NCBI RefSeq assembly: GCF_001561995.1
Contig: NZ_LLWC01000026.1
Location: 186,001-250,000, forward strand
DNA length: 64,000 nt
Direction: 5' to 3'
Origin: Polycladidibacter hongkongensis
GTDB lineage: Bacteria; Pseudomonadota; Alphaproteobacteria; Rhizobiales; Stappiaceae
In this document: positions 36,675 through 46,268 of the stretch, in pieces
Layout of the letters: each line of letters opens with the position of its first letter
Numbering within the stretch: position 1 is the first letter of the stretch
Translations under genes and position numbers: made by a program
Notes under the pieces: generated by a model
Databases searched by the model: none
The model's input: only the letters and a program-made list of their open reading frames with translations
Told to the model about the DNA's origin: nothing

Positions 36675-37151
36675 CTACAGCGAGCGCCAAGTTTCATCGT
36701 GCAAGCAGGCTGCTCCAGAGACCGTACGTAACTGGTCTTCCACTTCCATTTTGTGGGTAAAATCGCGGCAAGGCCGGTTGTTCACGTAGTAAACGGGGCC
36801 GGAGCGCACTTCGCCCTGATTACCAGAGTATATGTTAGTCCAACTGACCGAGCTGGTCACCGCGCTGGCATTTAGCGCATCCGACTGCGCTTCAATAGCC
36901 CGGCTCAAATCACTTTCTTTCAATATGCCCTTGAGCGGGCCTTGGACGGCATCCGCAATGGCTGTTTGCGCTTTGCTTTTTTGCTGCTTCGGCTCAAGGG
37001 AAAACAACCCAAGGAACGTCTGCGCGGGCTGGGCTTCATGCTGAGCTTCGTTGCCGGTCTCTGCCACATCGCCTGTGATGCTTGCGCATGCGCTGAGCGC
37101 AAGAGCCAACCCACTCACGAGAGCAAGACTTTTTAGCTGTGAGCCACGCAT
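36675..37151 (-). CDS. surface-antigen-like lipoprotein
   Basis: A 158-residue predicted lipoprotein. From ATG 37151 it has a short basic N-terminus, a hydrophobic core (LALVSGLALALSACAS) and a lipobox LSAC, so the mature protein begins at Cys. The C-terminal half (SGPVYYVNNRPCRDFTHKM ... VSGAACLHDETW) matches the pattern of the RT0821/Lpp0805 or 17-kDa surface antigen group, with two conserved Cys. GGGGA precedes the ATG; the in-frame extension to 37268 is rejected because it would bury the signal peptide. It is downstream of feuQ-like gene by 233 bp in the opposite sense of transcription order, on the same strand. Confidence 0.75.
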   Translation of the reverse strand: MRGSQLKSLALVSGLALALSACASITGDVAETGNEAQHEAQPAQTFLGLFSLEPKQQKSKAQTAIADAVQGPLKGILKESDLSRAIEAQSDALNASAVTSSVSWTNIYSGNQGEVRSGPVYYVNNRPCRDFTHKMEVEDQLRTVSGAACLHDETWRSL

Positions 37152-37384
37152 CACGTCCCCTTGAAAAAAAATATTCGGTAAGCACTGTAGAAGCGATCCT
37201 CTGCGTTCCGCATGGGGAAACAACAGAATTCTCTGATCTCTAATGCAGCCTTCCGGCAAACAACTCACTGACCTTTCAAAACCATGGAGGTATCGGCAGT
37301 TTTATCTCGCATGGCAATGATTAAAACAAATTAGCTATTTTTGACTATGTCTCTTCCAACCACCAGCTTCAAGCCCTTCACGAA

Positions 37385-38812
37385 TTAGTGAGCACTGTCG
37401 TTGGGCGGCAAGGCAGGGAGTTGAAGCGTGGCACGCAAACCACCCATATTTGCGCGATCCAAGTCCAAACTTCCCCCGTAAACCTCTGTTAAATCTATTA
37501 GTATTGACAGACCAAGCCCTGCGCCGGGCAACGTTTCATCCAACCGCGTTCCGCGGTTCAGCGCGGCATGACAAGCACTTTCATCGAGTCCGGGGCCGTC
37601 ATCCTCGACAATTATCGCGAATTTGGCCGTGTCACTTGCGCTCGAACCTAGACTTTTAATGGTGAGAGCGACTTTTTTATCACAATACTTGGCGGCGTTA
37701 TCCAATAAATTTCCAAGGATTTCATCCAGATCTTGCGACTCGCCGCGAAAGAACAAGTTGTCATCCAGCCTCCGCGAAAAGTTGATCTGTTTGTCCTGGT
37801 AGATTTTTTCCATGGTGCTCAGCATGCGCTTGGCTTGCGGCGTGACCGGAGTTGAGACGCCTATTACCCGGCGCTGCGCAGCCATGCGTGCCTTTTCCAG
37901 ATAGTGATTGATTTGCTCGTGCATGAGCCTTGACTGCTCGGCGACTTTCCTTGCCAAAGGCGTATCAGCGGTTCCGGTTTCGTTGATGATAACCGACAAC
38001 GGGGTTTTAAGCGCATGGGCCAGATTGCCCACGTGACGGCGGGCTGTCTCAACCACTTGCCCGTTAGATTGGATCAGCGCATTTAGCTCTTGCGCCAGCG
38101 GCTTGAGTTCGCGCGGCAGGTCCGTATTGATGCGAGTGTCTTCGCCGTAACGCACGGCTGTTAGTGAACGTTGTAATGCAGAAAGTGGCCGCAGGCCGAC
38201 ACGCACCTGCAAAAAGATTGCCGTAATTAACACCAGGCCCAATGCGAGCATGGTCAAGATCGCTTGTTTGGCAAAGGCCGAGGTAGAGGCACTCAATTGC
38301 GCTTTAGAACCTGCAATGGCAAGTCTGAGCGGAGCTTTGCCCTCAAATGAAATGGTTTGAGACAGTGTGCGCAGACGGGCACCGGCGGGCCCGATCAACT
38401 CCCCCCAAACGGGAGAGGAAATCTGCTCTTGCGCGGTGAGCGTGGTCGTTTGCGGGGCAACTGGTAGGCGCAGACGATCGCCAAACAAGGACGGGCTCTC
38501 GACGAGGATGCGCCCATGCGCCTTTGCTTCCCTAATGCTCCAATACCAACCGGACAGCGGGATGGCAAAGCGGGGTTCGCCATAGTTTTGACCGGGCAGC
38601 GCGGCCAAATCATCACTGCGCGAGATGGCGGAGATTAGCGCGCCCATATGCACCTTTAAACGATCATCAAAGGCACTTTGGGCGGCATTTTGAAACAGGC
38701 TGACAAGAATGAGCGTAACACAGGCAAAGCCAATAACCACCCAAAGGGCGGCGACGGCAATAAGGCGAGCAGACAGACTAACAGGCGCGCTTGGCCGTAA
38801 TGCAAAAAACAT
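37385..38812 (-). CDS. feuQ: FeuQ-like sensor histidine kinase
   Basis: A 475-residue inner-membrane kinase. Helices lie near residues 15-38 and 185-205 with a periplasmic sensor between. The DHp box is GNLAHALKTPLSVIINE, and the HATPase domain has NLLDNAAKYCDK, EDDGPGLDE and GAGLGLSILIDL. This resembles the PhoQ-like kinases called FeuQ in rhizobia, which with FeuP control osmoadaptation and cyclic glucan export. It starts 5 bp after the regulator gene. The family name rests on resemblance of the whole three-gene locus. Confidence 0.75.
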   Translation of the reverse strand: MFFALRPSAPVSLSARLIAVAALWVVIGFACVTLILVSLFQNAAQSAFDDRLKVHMGALISAISRSDDLAALPGQNYGEPRFAIPLSGWYWSIREAKAHGRILVESPSLFGDRLRLPVAPQTTTLTAQEQISSPVWGELIGPAGARLRTLSQTISFEGKAPLRLAIAGSKAQLSASTSAFAKQAILTMLALGLVLITAIFLQVRVGLRPLSALQRSLTAVRYGEDTRINTDLPRELKPLAQELNALIQSNGQVVETARRHVGNLAHALKTPLSVIINETGTADTPLARKVAEQSRLMHEQINHYLEKARMAAQRRVIGVSTPVTPQAKRMLSTMEKIYQDKQINFSRRLDDNLFFRGESQDLDEILGNLLDNAAKYCDKKVALTIKSLGSSASDTAKFAIIVEDDGPGLDESACHAALNRGTRLDETLPGAGLGLSILIDLTEVYGGSLDLDRANMGGLRATLQLPALPPNDSAH

Positions 38813-38817
38813 GGGCT

Positions 38818-39495
38818 TTACGCCGCTGCGGTCGGTGTTGGATCGACGAGGCGATAGCCAAGCCCACGTTCTGTTTCGATATAGCCTGGCCCAAGTTTTT
38901 TGCGCAAGCGCGCCACGAACACCTCGATCGTATTTGAATCGCGGTCAAAATCTTGATCGTACAGATGCTCGACCAACTCAGTGCGGGAAATCACCTTACC
39001 ACGATGATGCAGCAGGTAGGATATCATACGAAATTCCAGCGAGGTAAGTTTGATTTGTCGCCCCGCTTTTGACAGGCGCGAGGTGCGCACATCCAGCTGT
39101 AGCTCGCCCAGCTCGATAAGATTGGAGGCGTGGCCGGCAGCGCGGCGCACCAGCGCACGCAAGCGGGCGATAACCTCTTCCATATGGAATGGCTTGGCCA
39201 CGTAGTCATCAGCACCAGCGTCGATCCCGGCGACCTTATCGCTCCAGCGATCGCGCGCGGTGAGCAGCAGCACCGGAAAACTGCGTCCATCAACGCGCCA
39301 CTGTTCCAGCACGCGGATACCATCCATTTTCGGCAAGCCTATATCCAGTATCACGGCGTCATAGGGTTCGGTATCGCCAAGAAAATGCCCCTCTTCGCCG
39401 TCGTAAGCGGCATCGGTGACATATCCCGCCTCTTGCAAGGCTTCACAAAGCTGGCGCGACAAGTCGCGATCATCCTCAACAACCAAGAAACGCAT
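38818..39495 (-). CDS. feuP: FeuP-like OmpR-family response regulator
   Basis: A 225-residue regulator with receiver acidic pair EDD, phospho-acceptor Asp51 in VILDIGLP, and Lys in DYVAKPFHMEE. The winged-helix domain has LTSLEFRMISYLLHH and SRTELVEHLYDQDFDRDSNTIEVFVARLRKKLG as separate blocks, closely like rhizobial FeuP. GGAGGAG lies just before ATG 39495; the longer frame to 39537 is not preferred. It is flanked by the PepSY protein gene and the kinase, 10 and 5 bp away, so one transcript is likely. Confidence 0.85.
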   Translation of the reverse strand: MRFLVVEDDRDLSRQLCEALQEAGYVTDAAYDGEEGHFLGDTEPYDAVILDIGLPKMDGIRVLEQWRVDGRSFPVLLLTARDRWSDKVAGIDAGADDYVAKPFHMEEVIARLRALVRRAAGHASNLIELGELQLDVRTSRLSKAGRQIKLTSLEFRMISYLLHHRGKVISRTELVEHLYDQDFDRDSNTIEVFVARLRKKLGPGYIETERGLGYRLVDPTPTAAA

Positions 39496-39505
39496 GGCAC
39501 TCCTC

Positions 39506-39787
39506 CTAGCCAATCCGCTGGCCGCTGCGGGCATCAACGATAATTTTTGCGACGGATCCGCCGCTTAATACTGATAGAATATAAACCAGACGACCATTTT
39601 GCCGACACAGTTTGGCTGAGACGATCTTGCCCGAAACGGCAAGGGAGCCGAGCGGACGGGCCGCACCACTGGAGACGGCTTCGCGTGCACTTTGTGCACC
39701 AAGACAAGCAGCAGCTGCAGGACTTGCAGTAAAGGCAAGCAGCAAACAAATGGCAATGGGGCCGAGGTGCTTAGCGAAGGTCATCAT
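39506..39787 (-). CDS. feuN: small periplasmic PepSY-like protein (FeuN-like)
   Basis: A 93-residue secreted protein with a signal peptide ending at SPAAAA. The remainder is a single small PepSY-type fold (GKIVSAKLCRQNGRLVYILSVL then AKIIVDARSGQRIG). In rhizobia a small periplasmic protein, FeuN, encoded just ahead of feuP restrains the FeuQ kinase. Position, size and export here fit that role. A second ATG at 39784 may be the start. Function is by analogy only. Confidence 0.65.
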   Translation of the reverse strand: MMTFAKHLGPIAICLLLAFTASPAAAACLGAQSAREAVSSGAARPLGSLAVSGKIVSAKLCRQNGRLVYILSVLSGGSVAKIIVDARSGQRIG

Positions 39788-40151
39788 CTGTTGGCTTCTT
39801 TGGTTCTCTTAGGCTTACAGGCATAGAAAATCATGCCTGAATGGGACATGAATGCCAGCCAGATTACACTGCATTCCACAATATTCGAAGCTTTTATGAT
39901 ATGATCTTGATGTGAGAAATGCGCTCGGCGCAGTATTACCACGCGACATGATGTGCGGAGAACGGACGGTTCCTTAGCGCCGGGGGGGGGCATAAATGGG
40001 TTGCCACCATCTCGCGCCTTGCCGGTGCCGCCGCCTCCGGCTAGCAACATTGTCGAGCTTAACTGACAGGAGATTTCCGGTCAACGACCAAGCGGGAACC
40101 CCCTTATTTTTCATGGATTCGGAAGGGTGGGAAGGGAGTGCCTGAAACATG
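39788..40151. other. intergenic region between feuN-like gene and GTA g15
   Basis: 364 bp without a convincing gene. It must carry the feuN promoter and the 3' end of the GTA transcript. It includes a run of nine G at 39982-39990 and a GC-rich potential hairpin near 40021-40041 (GCCGG/CCGGC). The small open frame across it is low-complexity and has no start signal. Confidence 0.5.
39982..39990 (+). repeat. G9 homopolymer in the feuN/GTA intergenic region
   Basis: Nine consecutive G lie about 195 bp upstream of the feuN-like start and 162 bp past the GTA g15 stop. It is the second G9 tract in the window. Confidence 0.9.
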
Positions 40152-43100
40152 TCAGAGCAGCGGGAGCTTTATCTTTTGCCGCAGCTTTTCCCCTGCGCCA
40201 TAGGGTTCGCCAAGTTGCGCCACTTCTACGGTGAGCTCCTGACCTGATGTAGATACAACCTGTTGCCTCTGCTCTGCGGAAATTTTTAGGTGCGGCCCTG
40301 AAACAGAAGCTTTCAGATGTGGCGTGCCGTCAGGCGAGAGAATGCTTACCTGATACCGCTCGGCTTGTTCCTGCAGGGGAATTTCATCCCATTGCCAACT
40401 ATCTCCCTCGTGCCGCGTCCGCCTGATCCAACGCAGCGTCACCGCCCCATCAGGATGTATGCGGCGGCGCAAATGCACAGGAGCGCGCGGGCGGAGCGCC
40501 GCAGCGTTGCAGCTTACCTCCAGTTTAGTGGCAAAGGCGGTGTCGAGCGGCTCATCTACAGCAATGGCCCGATACTTGTGCGCAAGACCGACTTCATCTG
40601 CATGATAGGGCAGCGGCAACACAGCTTCATCGAGAAGCAAAAAACGAGAGCCTGCTGGCGCGCCAGCACGTGCTGCCGCTTCCGTCCCGTTTTGTCCGCG
40701 AAGCAGGTGGCTGAGGAGGTAGGTATTGGCGGCATGCAATTCTGCTTTGGCGAATTGCAATAGCTCTACAGTGCCATCGGGGTGTATAATGGCCGCGGCC
40801 CCTGCCCCCGCTAACACTTGCGCTGCAGGAGAGGCATTCAACGCGCCGCCAGCAAGAGACACACGCAAGATGTTCGCATCATCCCAGCGCCAGAGAGGGC
40901 CGGCGGCCAGTGGCGTTGGCAACGTCCCGAGTGTGGCTGGTTCTGGCAGTGTGGCATGGGGGGTGAAGCTGCCATCTGCCCCGGCGCGAAGCAGCATGAC
41001 ACTGCCCGGCCAAGGGCTGGCAAAGCTTGCGACACTCAATCCACCGATCAAGCCCTTTTCGGTGGGATAGAGCGGCAAATTAGCCAAAAGCAACCGAGGT
41101 GCAACAGGGCGCGATGGATTGTAAGACGCGCCAGCACTATGGGAAACCGTGATACTAGTGGGCGGCAGCGCCGCATCACTGAGCCGCCGCGCAACAATCG
41201 AAAGGGCCGCGCCCCAGTCTATTTCCTCAACGCGGAACAAGCCTGCGGGCGTGTTGGTCGCTATCGAGGCTGATTGGGCGGTGGATTTAGTAGCGGCGAG
41301 GGCGTCCGATTGAGAGGTTGTTTCTGTGCGCGTTGGCGCTGGAGGGTCCTTATCAAGGGCGAGGACATCGCCTGGACGCAGATCTGCATGGGCTGTTGGC
41401 AAGGCCAGCGCTACGCTTTCATGCTCCTGCCAAATGACTTGTAGAGTTTTCTCGCAGATGGCACGCAGTTCTTCCTCTTCCATGGCAATCGGCAGAGAGA
41501 TATCCTTTAGAGGCTTTTTGCTTGGGGCAGCGTTTCGTGCAGAGACGACAAGTCTCTCATAGTCTTGCAGCGGGTCAAGCGCATGGAGACGGAGCTCTTG
41601 CGGCAGGCTTTCAACCTCACCTCTGGTAATCAACAGTGGCCCCTCTCCTTCGGACGTCGGGGCAATGAGTTGGGGTTGCGTGATTGCGCGCACAGCGCCG
41701 CTTTCGTTTGGTATTGCGCCGCGCCAGCGCGGCAAAACCGCAATATAATCGCCCCGATCTGCGGCGACACAACCGAAAACAGGCAATAGGCGTTCTAATG
41801 CACTGCGTACACTGAGTGGTGGCTCCAGCATTGCACCATGCATCATCCCTGCGGCACCATCAGCGCGTAACAAGCCAGAGGGGATCTGCATATCTTCGCA
41901 AAACGCCTTGATAAACCCGGCAAGCGAGACTTTGCCAAGGCGACCATTGAGCCAGTGGCCCAACTGCCAGTTTTCTGCGTCACTCCAAATATTTGCAAAG
42001 CTGGGAAACTGAGGATAGGGCCTTGCATCCCAAGTCCATAAAAACATGTTTTCCGGTGCCAGCATTGGCTGGCTTGTTTGGGGCAGGTACGGATTTTTTT
42101 CTGTACCGGCGTTCTCCTGCCAGTATTCCAGAACCGCTTGCAGGAAACGCCGCTGTGCCAGATCATCACGCGCGCCGGTAGAGTGGTGGGGCATGGCATG
42201 CTCGGCAGATTTTGGATCAACAAACACATTGGGCTGGTTGGCTGCACCGTCGATGGCCGGAGCGCCGACCTCGGTGTACCAAATCGGCTTAGCTTTTGGC
42301 AGATATTCCGTTGGTTCTGGCAACTCGGCACCGTTCAGGCGTTCATAGTGGCGCTCCCCCCAGAACTCGCAGAGCGCCTTGGCGCGAAACACCCATGGTT
42401 TGTTATGGGCTCCATCGGTAATGGGGCTGCGCTTCTTGCTAACGCGGTCTGCATTGCTGGCGTAGTACCAGTCGTAGTATTCGCCGCCGCTGATATTGTT
42501 TTTGAGCGCAACCAAATCATAGGCCGAGGCTGGATCATCTGCCGCACTGATATCACTTAAAGGAAAATAGGCATCAATGCCGATGAAATCGATGGCCTCA
42601 TTGGCCCAGAGCGGATCAAGGGGGAAACGTAACTCCCCAGCACGGGGGGAGAAGCCACCATATTCGCTCCAATCGGCGGCATAGGAAAGCTTGGTCGCCG
42701 GACCAAGCAATTGTCGGCAGTCTCGCGCGATTTCTTGCAGATTTGCAACAAAAGGTGATTTGCCTGTCTCATCTAACACACGGGTCAGGCCGCGCAATTC
42801 CGAGCCGATAAGAAACGCATCAACGCCGCCACATTCTTTGGCGAGCTGGGCGTAGTGGCGGATAAAGCGGCGGTAGCCCTCGCCGTGGGTTGGATCGGTG
42901 AACGCGCTGATTTGTGCCAGTGCGGCGGCGCTGCCATCGGGAGATCCGGATCGTCCGGGTGCTGGCGTAACTGTAATGCGCCCGCGCCAAGGATACGCGG
43001 GCTGTGCGGCCAATCCATAGGGATTTGGCAGGGTATTTCCCTGCGGAATATCCATCATCAAAAACGGATAGAGCACAACGCGAAGGCCGCGACGTTTTAA

Positions 43101-44108
43101 CTCGCCGATGAGTTGGCGGACGGCATTGTCGCTTGGAGTTCCACCATAGGCCGGGCGCCCTTCTATTTGCGATAGCACCTCCGCCTGTGCGCGGGTTTGT
43201 CCGGCCACGCTCCAAGCCAGAGGCGTTGTGGTGCCGCTGGCACGCTCCACCTTGGGGCGAATACGGCACCGATGACAGCGCAAATCATCTGCAAACCAAG
43301 AAACCACCAGCGCAATCTGCTTGAGATTTGGACACATGGATTGCAGCTCATCAAGCGAGGCGAGCACATCGGCAGCACTGGTAACCTGATGGCGGTTTGT
43401 CGTTTTTCCTTGGCCATCATGGGCCGCCCGAACCTCTGTGGTGGCATAGATGAATTCACCGGCCCCGGGGATCAGCGTCACCGCCTCTATTTGCGTCTCC
43501 AGCTTTTCAATGGAGCGGGTAATCTCGAACGAGAGTTGTGGAATACGGTTGCCATAGTCCGCCAGCGGCAAGCGTTCAAACACCACATAGCACACGCCGC
43601 GATAGGCTGGTGTCTCCCCTTGATGGGCGCTGATAAGCGGGTCCGGCAGTTGGTTGGCGCTGCCATTGTAGAAGCGCAGGGCGATACCGGATGGATCTAG
43701 CGGTTTGCCATCGGCCCAGATACGACGCAGGTGCTGTACTTCTCCTGCACATAGTGCCACTGCAAAGCTGGCGAAGTAGCGGTGGGTGGTTACTCTGGTT
43801 TTGGGCTTCGAGGCTTTCCCCCCGTGGTTGGTGTGGGTGGTTTCACGCAGGAAATTAGTGGCCCAGATTATTTCTCCGCTGACACGCATAGACCCATAGA
43901 CGAAAGGCAGCGGCTTGCCTTCTGCGGACGTTTGCAGGCGTATATTGCCAAGAGGTTTTTGAGTGATCTGCCGGGTTTCAGCAAACAGCTGATTGTCGAT
44001 CATCGACCCGCCTAAAGCGCCAAGTGCCCTACCGGCGATGGCGCCATAGGGGCCGCCAATCATGCCGCCGACGACACCGCCTACGGTAGAAAGAACCATG
44101 GTTGCCAT
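40152..44108 (-). CDS. GTA host-specificity/tail fibre protein (g15 megatron)
   Basis: A 1318-residue baseplate/fibre protein, the largest gene of gene transfer agent clusters (RcGTA g15). The N-terminus is Gly/Ala-rich (VGGMIGGPYGAIAGRALGALGG), as in tail-tip proteins that thread the membrane. The middle has the GTA TIM-barrel-like domain (FIGIDAYFPLSD near residue 510, WYTEVGAPAIDG near 625). A tail-module-3 region follows, then C-terminal β-rich modules with FLLLDEAVLPL. Length is usual. It is the last gene of the cluster, 82 bp after g14. Confidence 0.92.
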   Translation of the reverse strand: MATMVLSTVGGVVGGMIGGPYGAIAGRALGALGGSMIDNQLFAETRQITQKPLGNIRLQTSAEGKPLPFVYGSMRVSGEIIWATNFLRETTHTNHGGKASKPKTRVTTHRYFASFAVALCAGEVQHLRRIWADGKPLDPSGIALRFYNGSANQLPDPLISAHQGETPAYRGVCYVVFERLPLADYGNRIPQLSFEITRSIEKLETQIEAVTLIPGAGEFIYATTEVRAAHDGQGKTTNRHQVTSAADVLASLDELQSMCPNLKQIALVVSWFADDLRCHRCRIRPKVERASGTTTPLAWSVAGQTRAQAEVLSQIEGRPAYGGTPSDNAVRQLIGELKRRGLRVVLYPFLMMDIPQGNTLPNPYGLAAQPAYPWRGRITVTPAPGRSGSPDGSAAALAQISAFTDPTHGEGYRRFIRHYAQLAKECGGVDAFLIGSELRGLTRVLDETGKSPFVANLQEIARDCRQLLGPATKLSYAADWSEYGGFSPRAGELRFPLDPLWANEAIDFIGIDAYFPLSDISAADDPASAYDLVALKNNISGGEYYDWYYASNADRVSKKRSPITDGAHNKPWVFRAKALCEFWGERHYERLNGAELPEPTEYLPKAKPIWYTEVGAPAIDGAANQPNVFVDPKSAEHAMPHHSTGARDDLAQRRFLQAVLEYWQENAGTEKNPYLPQTSQPMLAPENMFLWTWDARPYPQFPSFANIWSDAENWQLGHWLNGRLGKVSLAGFIKAFCEDMQIPSGLLRADGAAGMMHGAMLEPPLSVRSALERLLPVFGCVAADRGDYIAVLPRWRGAIPNESGAVRAITQPQLIAPTSEGEGPLLITRGEVESLPQELRLHALDPLQDYERLVVSARNAAPSKKPLKDISLPIAMEEEELRAICEKTLQVIWQEHESVALALPTAHADLRPGDVLALDKDPPAPTRTETTSQSDALAATKSTAQSASIATNTPAGLFRVEEIDWGAALSIVARRLSDAALPPTSITVSHSAGASYNPSRPVAPRLLLANLPLYPTEKGLIGGLSVASFASPWPGSVMLLRAGADGSFTPHATLPEPATLGTLPTPLAAGPLWRWDDANILRVSLAGGALNASPAAQVLAGAGAAAIIHPDGTVELLQFAKAELHAANTYLLSHLLRGQNGTEAAARAGAPAGSRFLLLDEAVLPLPYHADEVGLAHKYRAIAVDEPLDTAFATKLEVSCNAAALRPRAPVHLRRRIHPDGAVTLRWIRRTRHEGDSWQWDEIPLQEQAERYQVSILSPDGTPHLKASVSGPHLKISAEQRQQVVSTSGQELTVEVAQLGEPYGAGEKLRQKIKLPLL

Positions 44109-44190
44109 TGTGTTCCCCTCTTGGTTGTGTGTGGGCTTGGCGCGTTGTCGTGCAATGGTTTTATCGTGCGCTTGCGTTCGCTATCGTCCC

Positions 44191-44628
44191 TTAGAAGAAA
44201 AACAGAGCCGTTACTTTGTTACGCCATATGGGGACTAAGGGGCTTTCCACCGTGCCAGCTGGCTCGTAAGCATGAATAAAATGGTCCAGCCCACTTACAA
44301 TGCCCAGATGCTTGCATGGACAACTGGCCTGCCAACGAAACAACAACACGGCCCCGAGAGGCAGCGGCACGTTTTGCAAGGATGGCAGTTTGCCGGGTGT
44401 CAGATGCCGATGGGCCGCATCTTGTAAGGTTTCCTCGTTGCTCTGCTCTGCCCAATCGGGCCTGTAGGCGGGCGGTGCCTCCGGTTCGCTGCCATGGATG
44501 GCCCGGTAGATACCTCGGACGAGGCCAAGGCAGTCGCAACCGGCGCCACGACAGGAGGCCTGATGGCGGTATGGTGTGCCGAGCCAGCGGCGCGCCTCGT
44601 TAACAACTCTGTCCGATGAAACTGTCAT
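44191..44628 (-). CDS. GTA NlpC/P60 cell-wall peptidase (g14)
   Basis: A 145-residue peptidase expected to cut peptidoglycan during DNA delivery. The catalytic Cys is in GCDCLGLVRG (about residue 33) and the His in KHLGIVSGLDHFIHAY (about 112), the NlpC/P60 pattern. RNEARRWLGTPYRHQ-type N-terminus is typical of GTA g14. ATG 44628 has AAGGGGG upstream; the extension to 44643 is rejected. It lies between the g13 and g15 homologues. Confidence 0.9.
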   Translation of the reverse strand: MTVSSDRVVNEARRWLGTPYRHQASCRGAGCDCLGLVRGIYRAIHGSEPEAPPAYRPDWAEQSNEETLQDAAHRHLTPGKLPSLQNVPLPLGAVLLFRWQASCPCKHLGIVSGLDHFIHAYEPAGTVESPLVPIWRNKVTALFFF

Positions 44629-44664
44629 AAGCCCCCTTCCCATAAGGTTCTGAATGCATGAAAT

Positions 44665-45558
44665 CTAGTTCCGCAACTTGCGGCCATCGTTGGGGCCGGA
44701 GCCACTGACGGCGGAGAGCACAAAATCGTTGCCCGGCATATGTGGGAAACCTTGGAAGTTTTGCGCATTGGCAAAGCGGCTCTTGCAAGTTGCAAAGCTG
44801 CGGTCACAGCCCGCCCGCAGGTGCACGGTGCTGCCCGGCGGGATGGCGCCCACAAGTGGCAACCAAAGAGTGAGACGCGCGCCTGTGGGCGTTTGAGAAA
44901 GGCGCAGAATCTTGCCTTGATAACCTTGCCAAGCGCCATCGTGTAGGGAGAACGTGCCATGCTCATACAGCCCGCGAAAAGCTTCCGTCTGTGGCGGCGA
45001 TGCATCAAGTAACACGTGCCGTGCCCCTTCCTGACTAGCTACTTTGCAAGTAAAACCGAGCGCCGGATCATTCAGATCTACCTTGCACATCTTGTCGCCA
45101 AGCGATGCGGCACATTGACGGGAAAGCACACGGCCAGCGGGTTTGTCTAACTGGTCGGCAAGGGAGAGCAACTGGGCATGAAATACTTCGCCATCATAGC
45201 TCACTTCGCCAAGCCGGGCGCGGCGCAGCAGCATGTACTGCTCAAGGTTCTCCCAATTGACAAGGTAGGCAGTAAATTCGGCATAGTCCCACAATCCCGC
45301 AGCGATCTGTTGATGTTGCAGTTTGGGTGAGCTTAACACCCCACTGATCTGTTGGGAGCCAACGGCCAGCCCGACGCCGGTTTTGGCGTGGCTTGCACTG
45401 CCCCCCAGCTCGGGGGTGTAGGTCAGACCGTTCAATTGCAGCGGTCTGTCATGATCGGTGAAGCCAAGGGCCGCGCCGCTGCGGGCCTGTAAGCGCCAGC
45501 AATAGCAGGTGGTGGTTTCTTCTTGCTGCAAATGATGCAGCAGCGCAGCGGCGGACAT
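44665..45558 (-). CDS. GTA tail hub protein (g13, DUF2163)
   Basis: A 297-residue homologue of the g13 hub. It has the DUF2163 N-terminal block (CYCWRLQARSGAALGFTDHDRPL) and a C-terminal Cys-rich segment (LRAGCDRSFATCKSRFANAQNFQGFP) that in RcGTA binds an iron-sulfur cluster. The visible Cys residues (SRQCAASLGDKMCKV, AGCDRSFATCKSRF) fit that. ATG 45558 has AGGAGGGG upstream. It is 36 bp downstream of g12. Confidence 0.92.
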   Translation of the reverse strand: MSAAALLHHLQQEETTTCYCWRLQARSGAALGFTDHDRPLQLNGLTYTPELGGSASHAKTGVGLAVGSQQISGVLSSPKLQHQQIAAGLWDYAEFTAYLVNWENLEQYMLLRRARLGEVSYDGEVFHAQLLSLADQLDKPAGRVLSRQCAASLGDKMCKVDLNDPALGFTCKVASQEGARHVLLDASPPQTEAFRGLYEHGTFSLHDGAWQGYQGKILRLSQTPTGARLTLWLPLVGAIPPGSTVHLRAGCDRSFATCKSRFANAQNFQGFPHMPGNDFVLSAVSGSGPNDGRKLRN

Positions 45559-45593
45559 GGCCCCTCCTTTCAAGACATTTTGGTATAAATGAC

Positions 45594-46268
45594 TTACAGG
45601 CTCAGCAGCTCCACAAGCGGAATGGAAGGCAACTCGCCTGCTTCAAAATGGGTTAGGCTCAACGCAAGCTGATCAACGTCAAAGCGCACCGGCACATGAA
45701 ACCGGCACCCAGCGGTAACCACCTGCCCGACCTGCGGCGCATGTTGGGCAGCAAATAGGATTTGGCCATTTGTGGCATCCACATTGAAATGCTCGCCTTG
45801 GAGATGCTCCGCGCCATCCACCGCCACACGCACAGTGGGCGCCACTGGTTTGGTAAGCGGGCGATGATAGGCAGGCGCGGACGCGTCATCAGCTCGGGGG
45901 TAGGATTTTTGTAATTGAAAACGGGTTTGCAACACGTTGGTATCAGCTAGCCACGTCCCCGCGCCGATCCGGCAATCCTGAGCAGTGGGCACAGACTTAC
46001 CAGAGGCCGCAGTGCAACTATCAAACGGATCGAGAAAACGAAACCCGCGCAGGCGTCCGTGGGTCCGCTCGAAAAATGCCAGAACTTCTTGCAATTGCGC
46101 GAGTGATTGGATGCCGCTGGCAATATCGTAGTGGCGGCGACTATGCGCCCATGCGCTGCTACGCTGTTCCATACCATTTGCCATTGTGAGTACGCGTGTA
46201 TTGCGGCGGGGCCCGCCGGTAGCGCCAAAACCGATCTGAACAGGAAAAAGCGCTTCGAGAAAAGCCAC
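45594..46268 (-). CDS. GTA distal tail protein (g12, DUF2460)
   Basis: A 224-residue protein of the DUF2460 family, the distal tail component joining tube and hub. It shows the typical start FLEALFPVQIGFGATGGPRR and the RLRGFRFLDPFD block near residue 85. The start is a GTG at 46268 with GAGGAG at 46272-46278. The gene before it is g11, but unlike elsewhere in the cluster 222 bp separate the two. Confidence 0.92.
   Translation of the reverse strand: MAFLEALFPVQIGFGATGGPRRNTRVLTMANGMEQRSSAWAHSRRHYDIASGIQSLAQLQEVLAFFERTHGRLRGFRFLDPFDSCTAASGKSVPTAQDCRIGAGTWLADTNVLQTRFQLQKSYPRADDASAPAYHRPLTKPVAPTVRVAVDGAEHLQGEHFNVDATNGQILFAAQHAPQVGQVVTAGCRFHVPVRFDVDQLALSLTHFEAGELPSIPLVELLSL

Noticed and set aside
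36519-36731. Plus-strand open frame of 70 codons
   Set aside because: It has no ribosome site, overlaps the lipoprotein gene antisense, and covers the inverted repeat that better explains the region.
39784-40050. Minus-strand open frame of 88 codons upstream of the feuN-like gene
   Set aside because: It crosses the G9 tract, is low in complexity, has no ribosome site and no recognisable fold.
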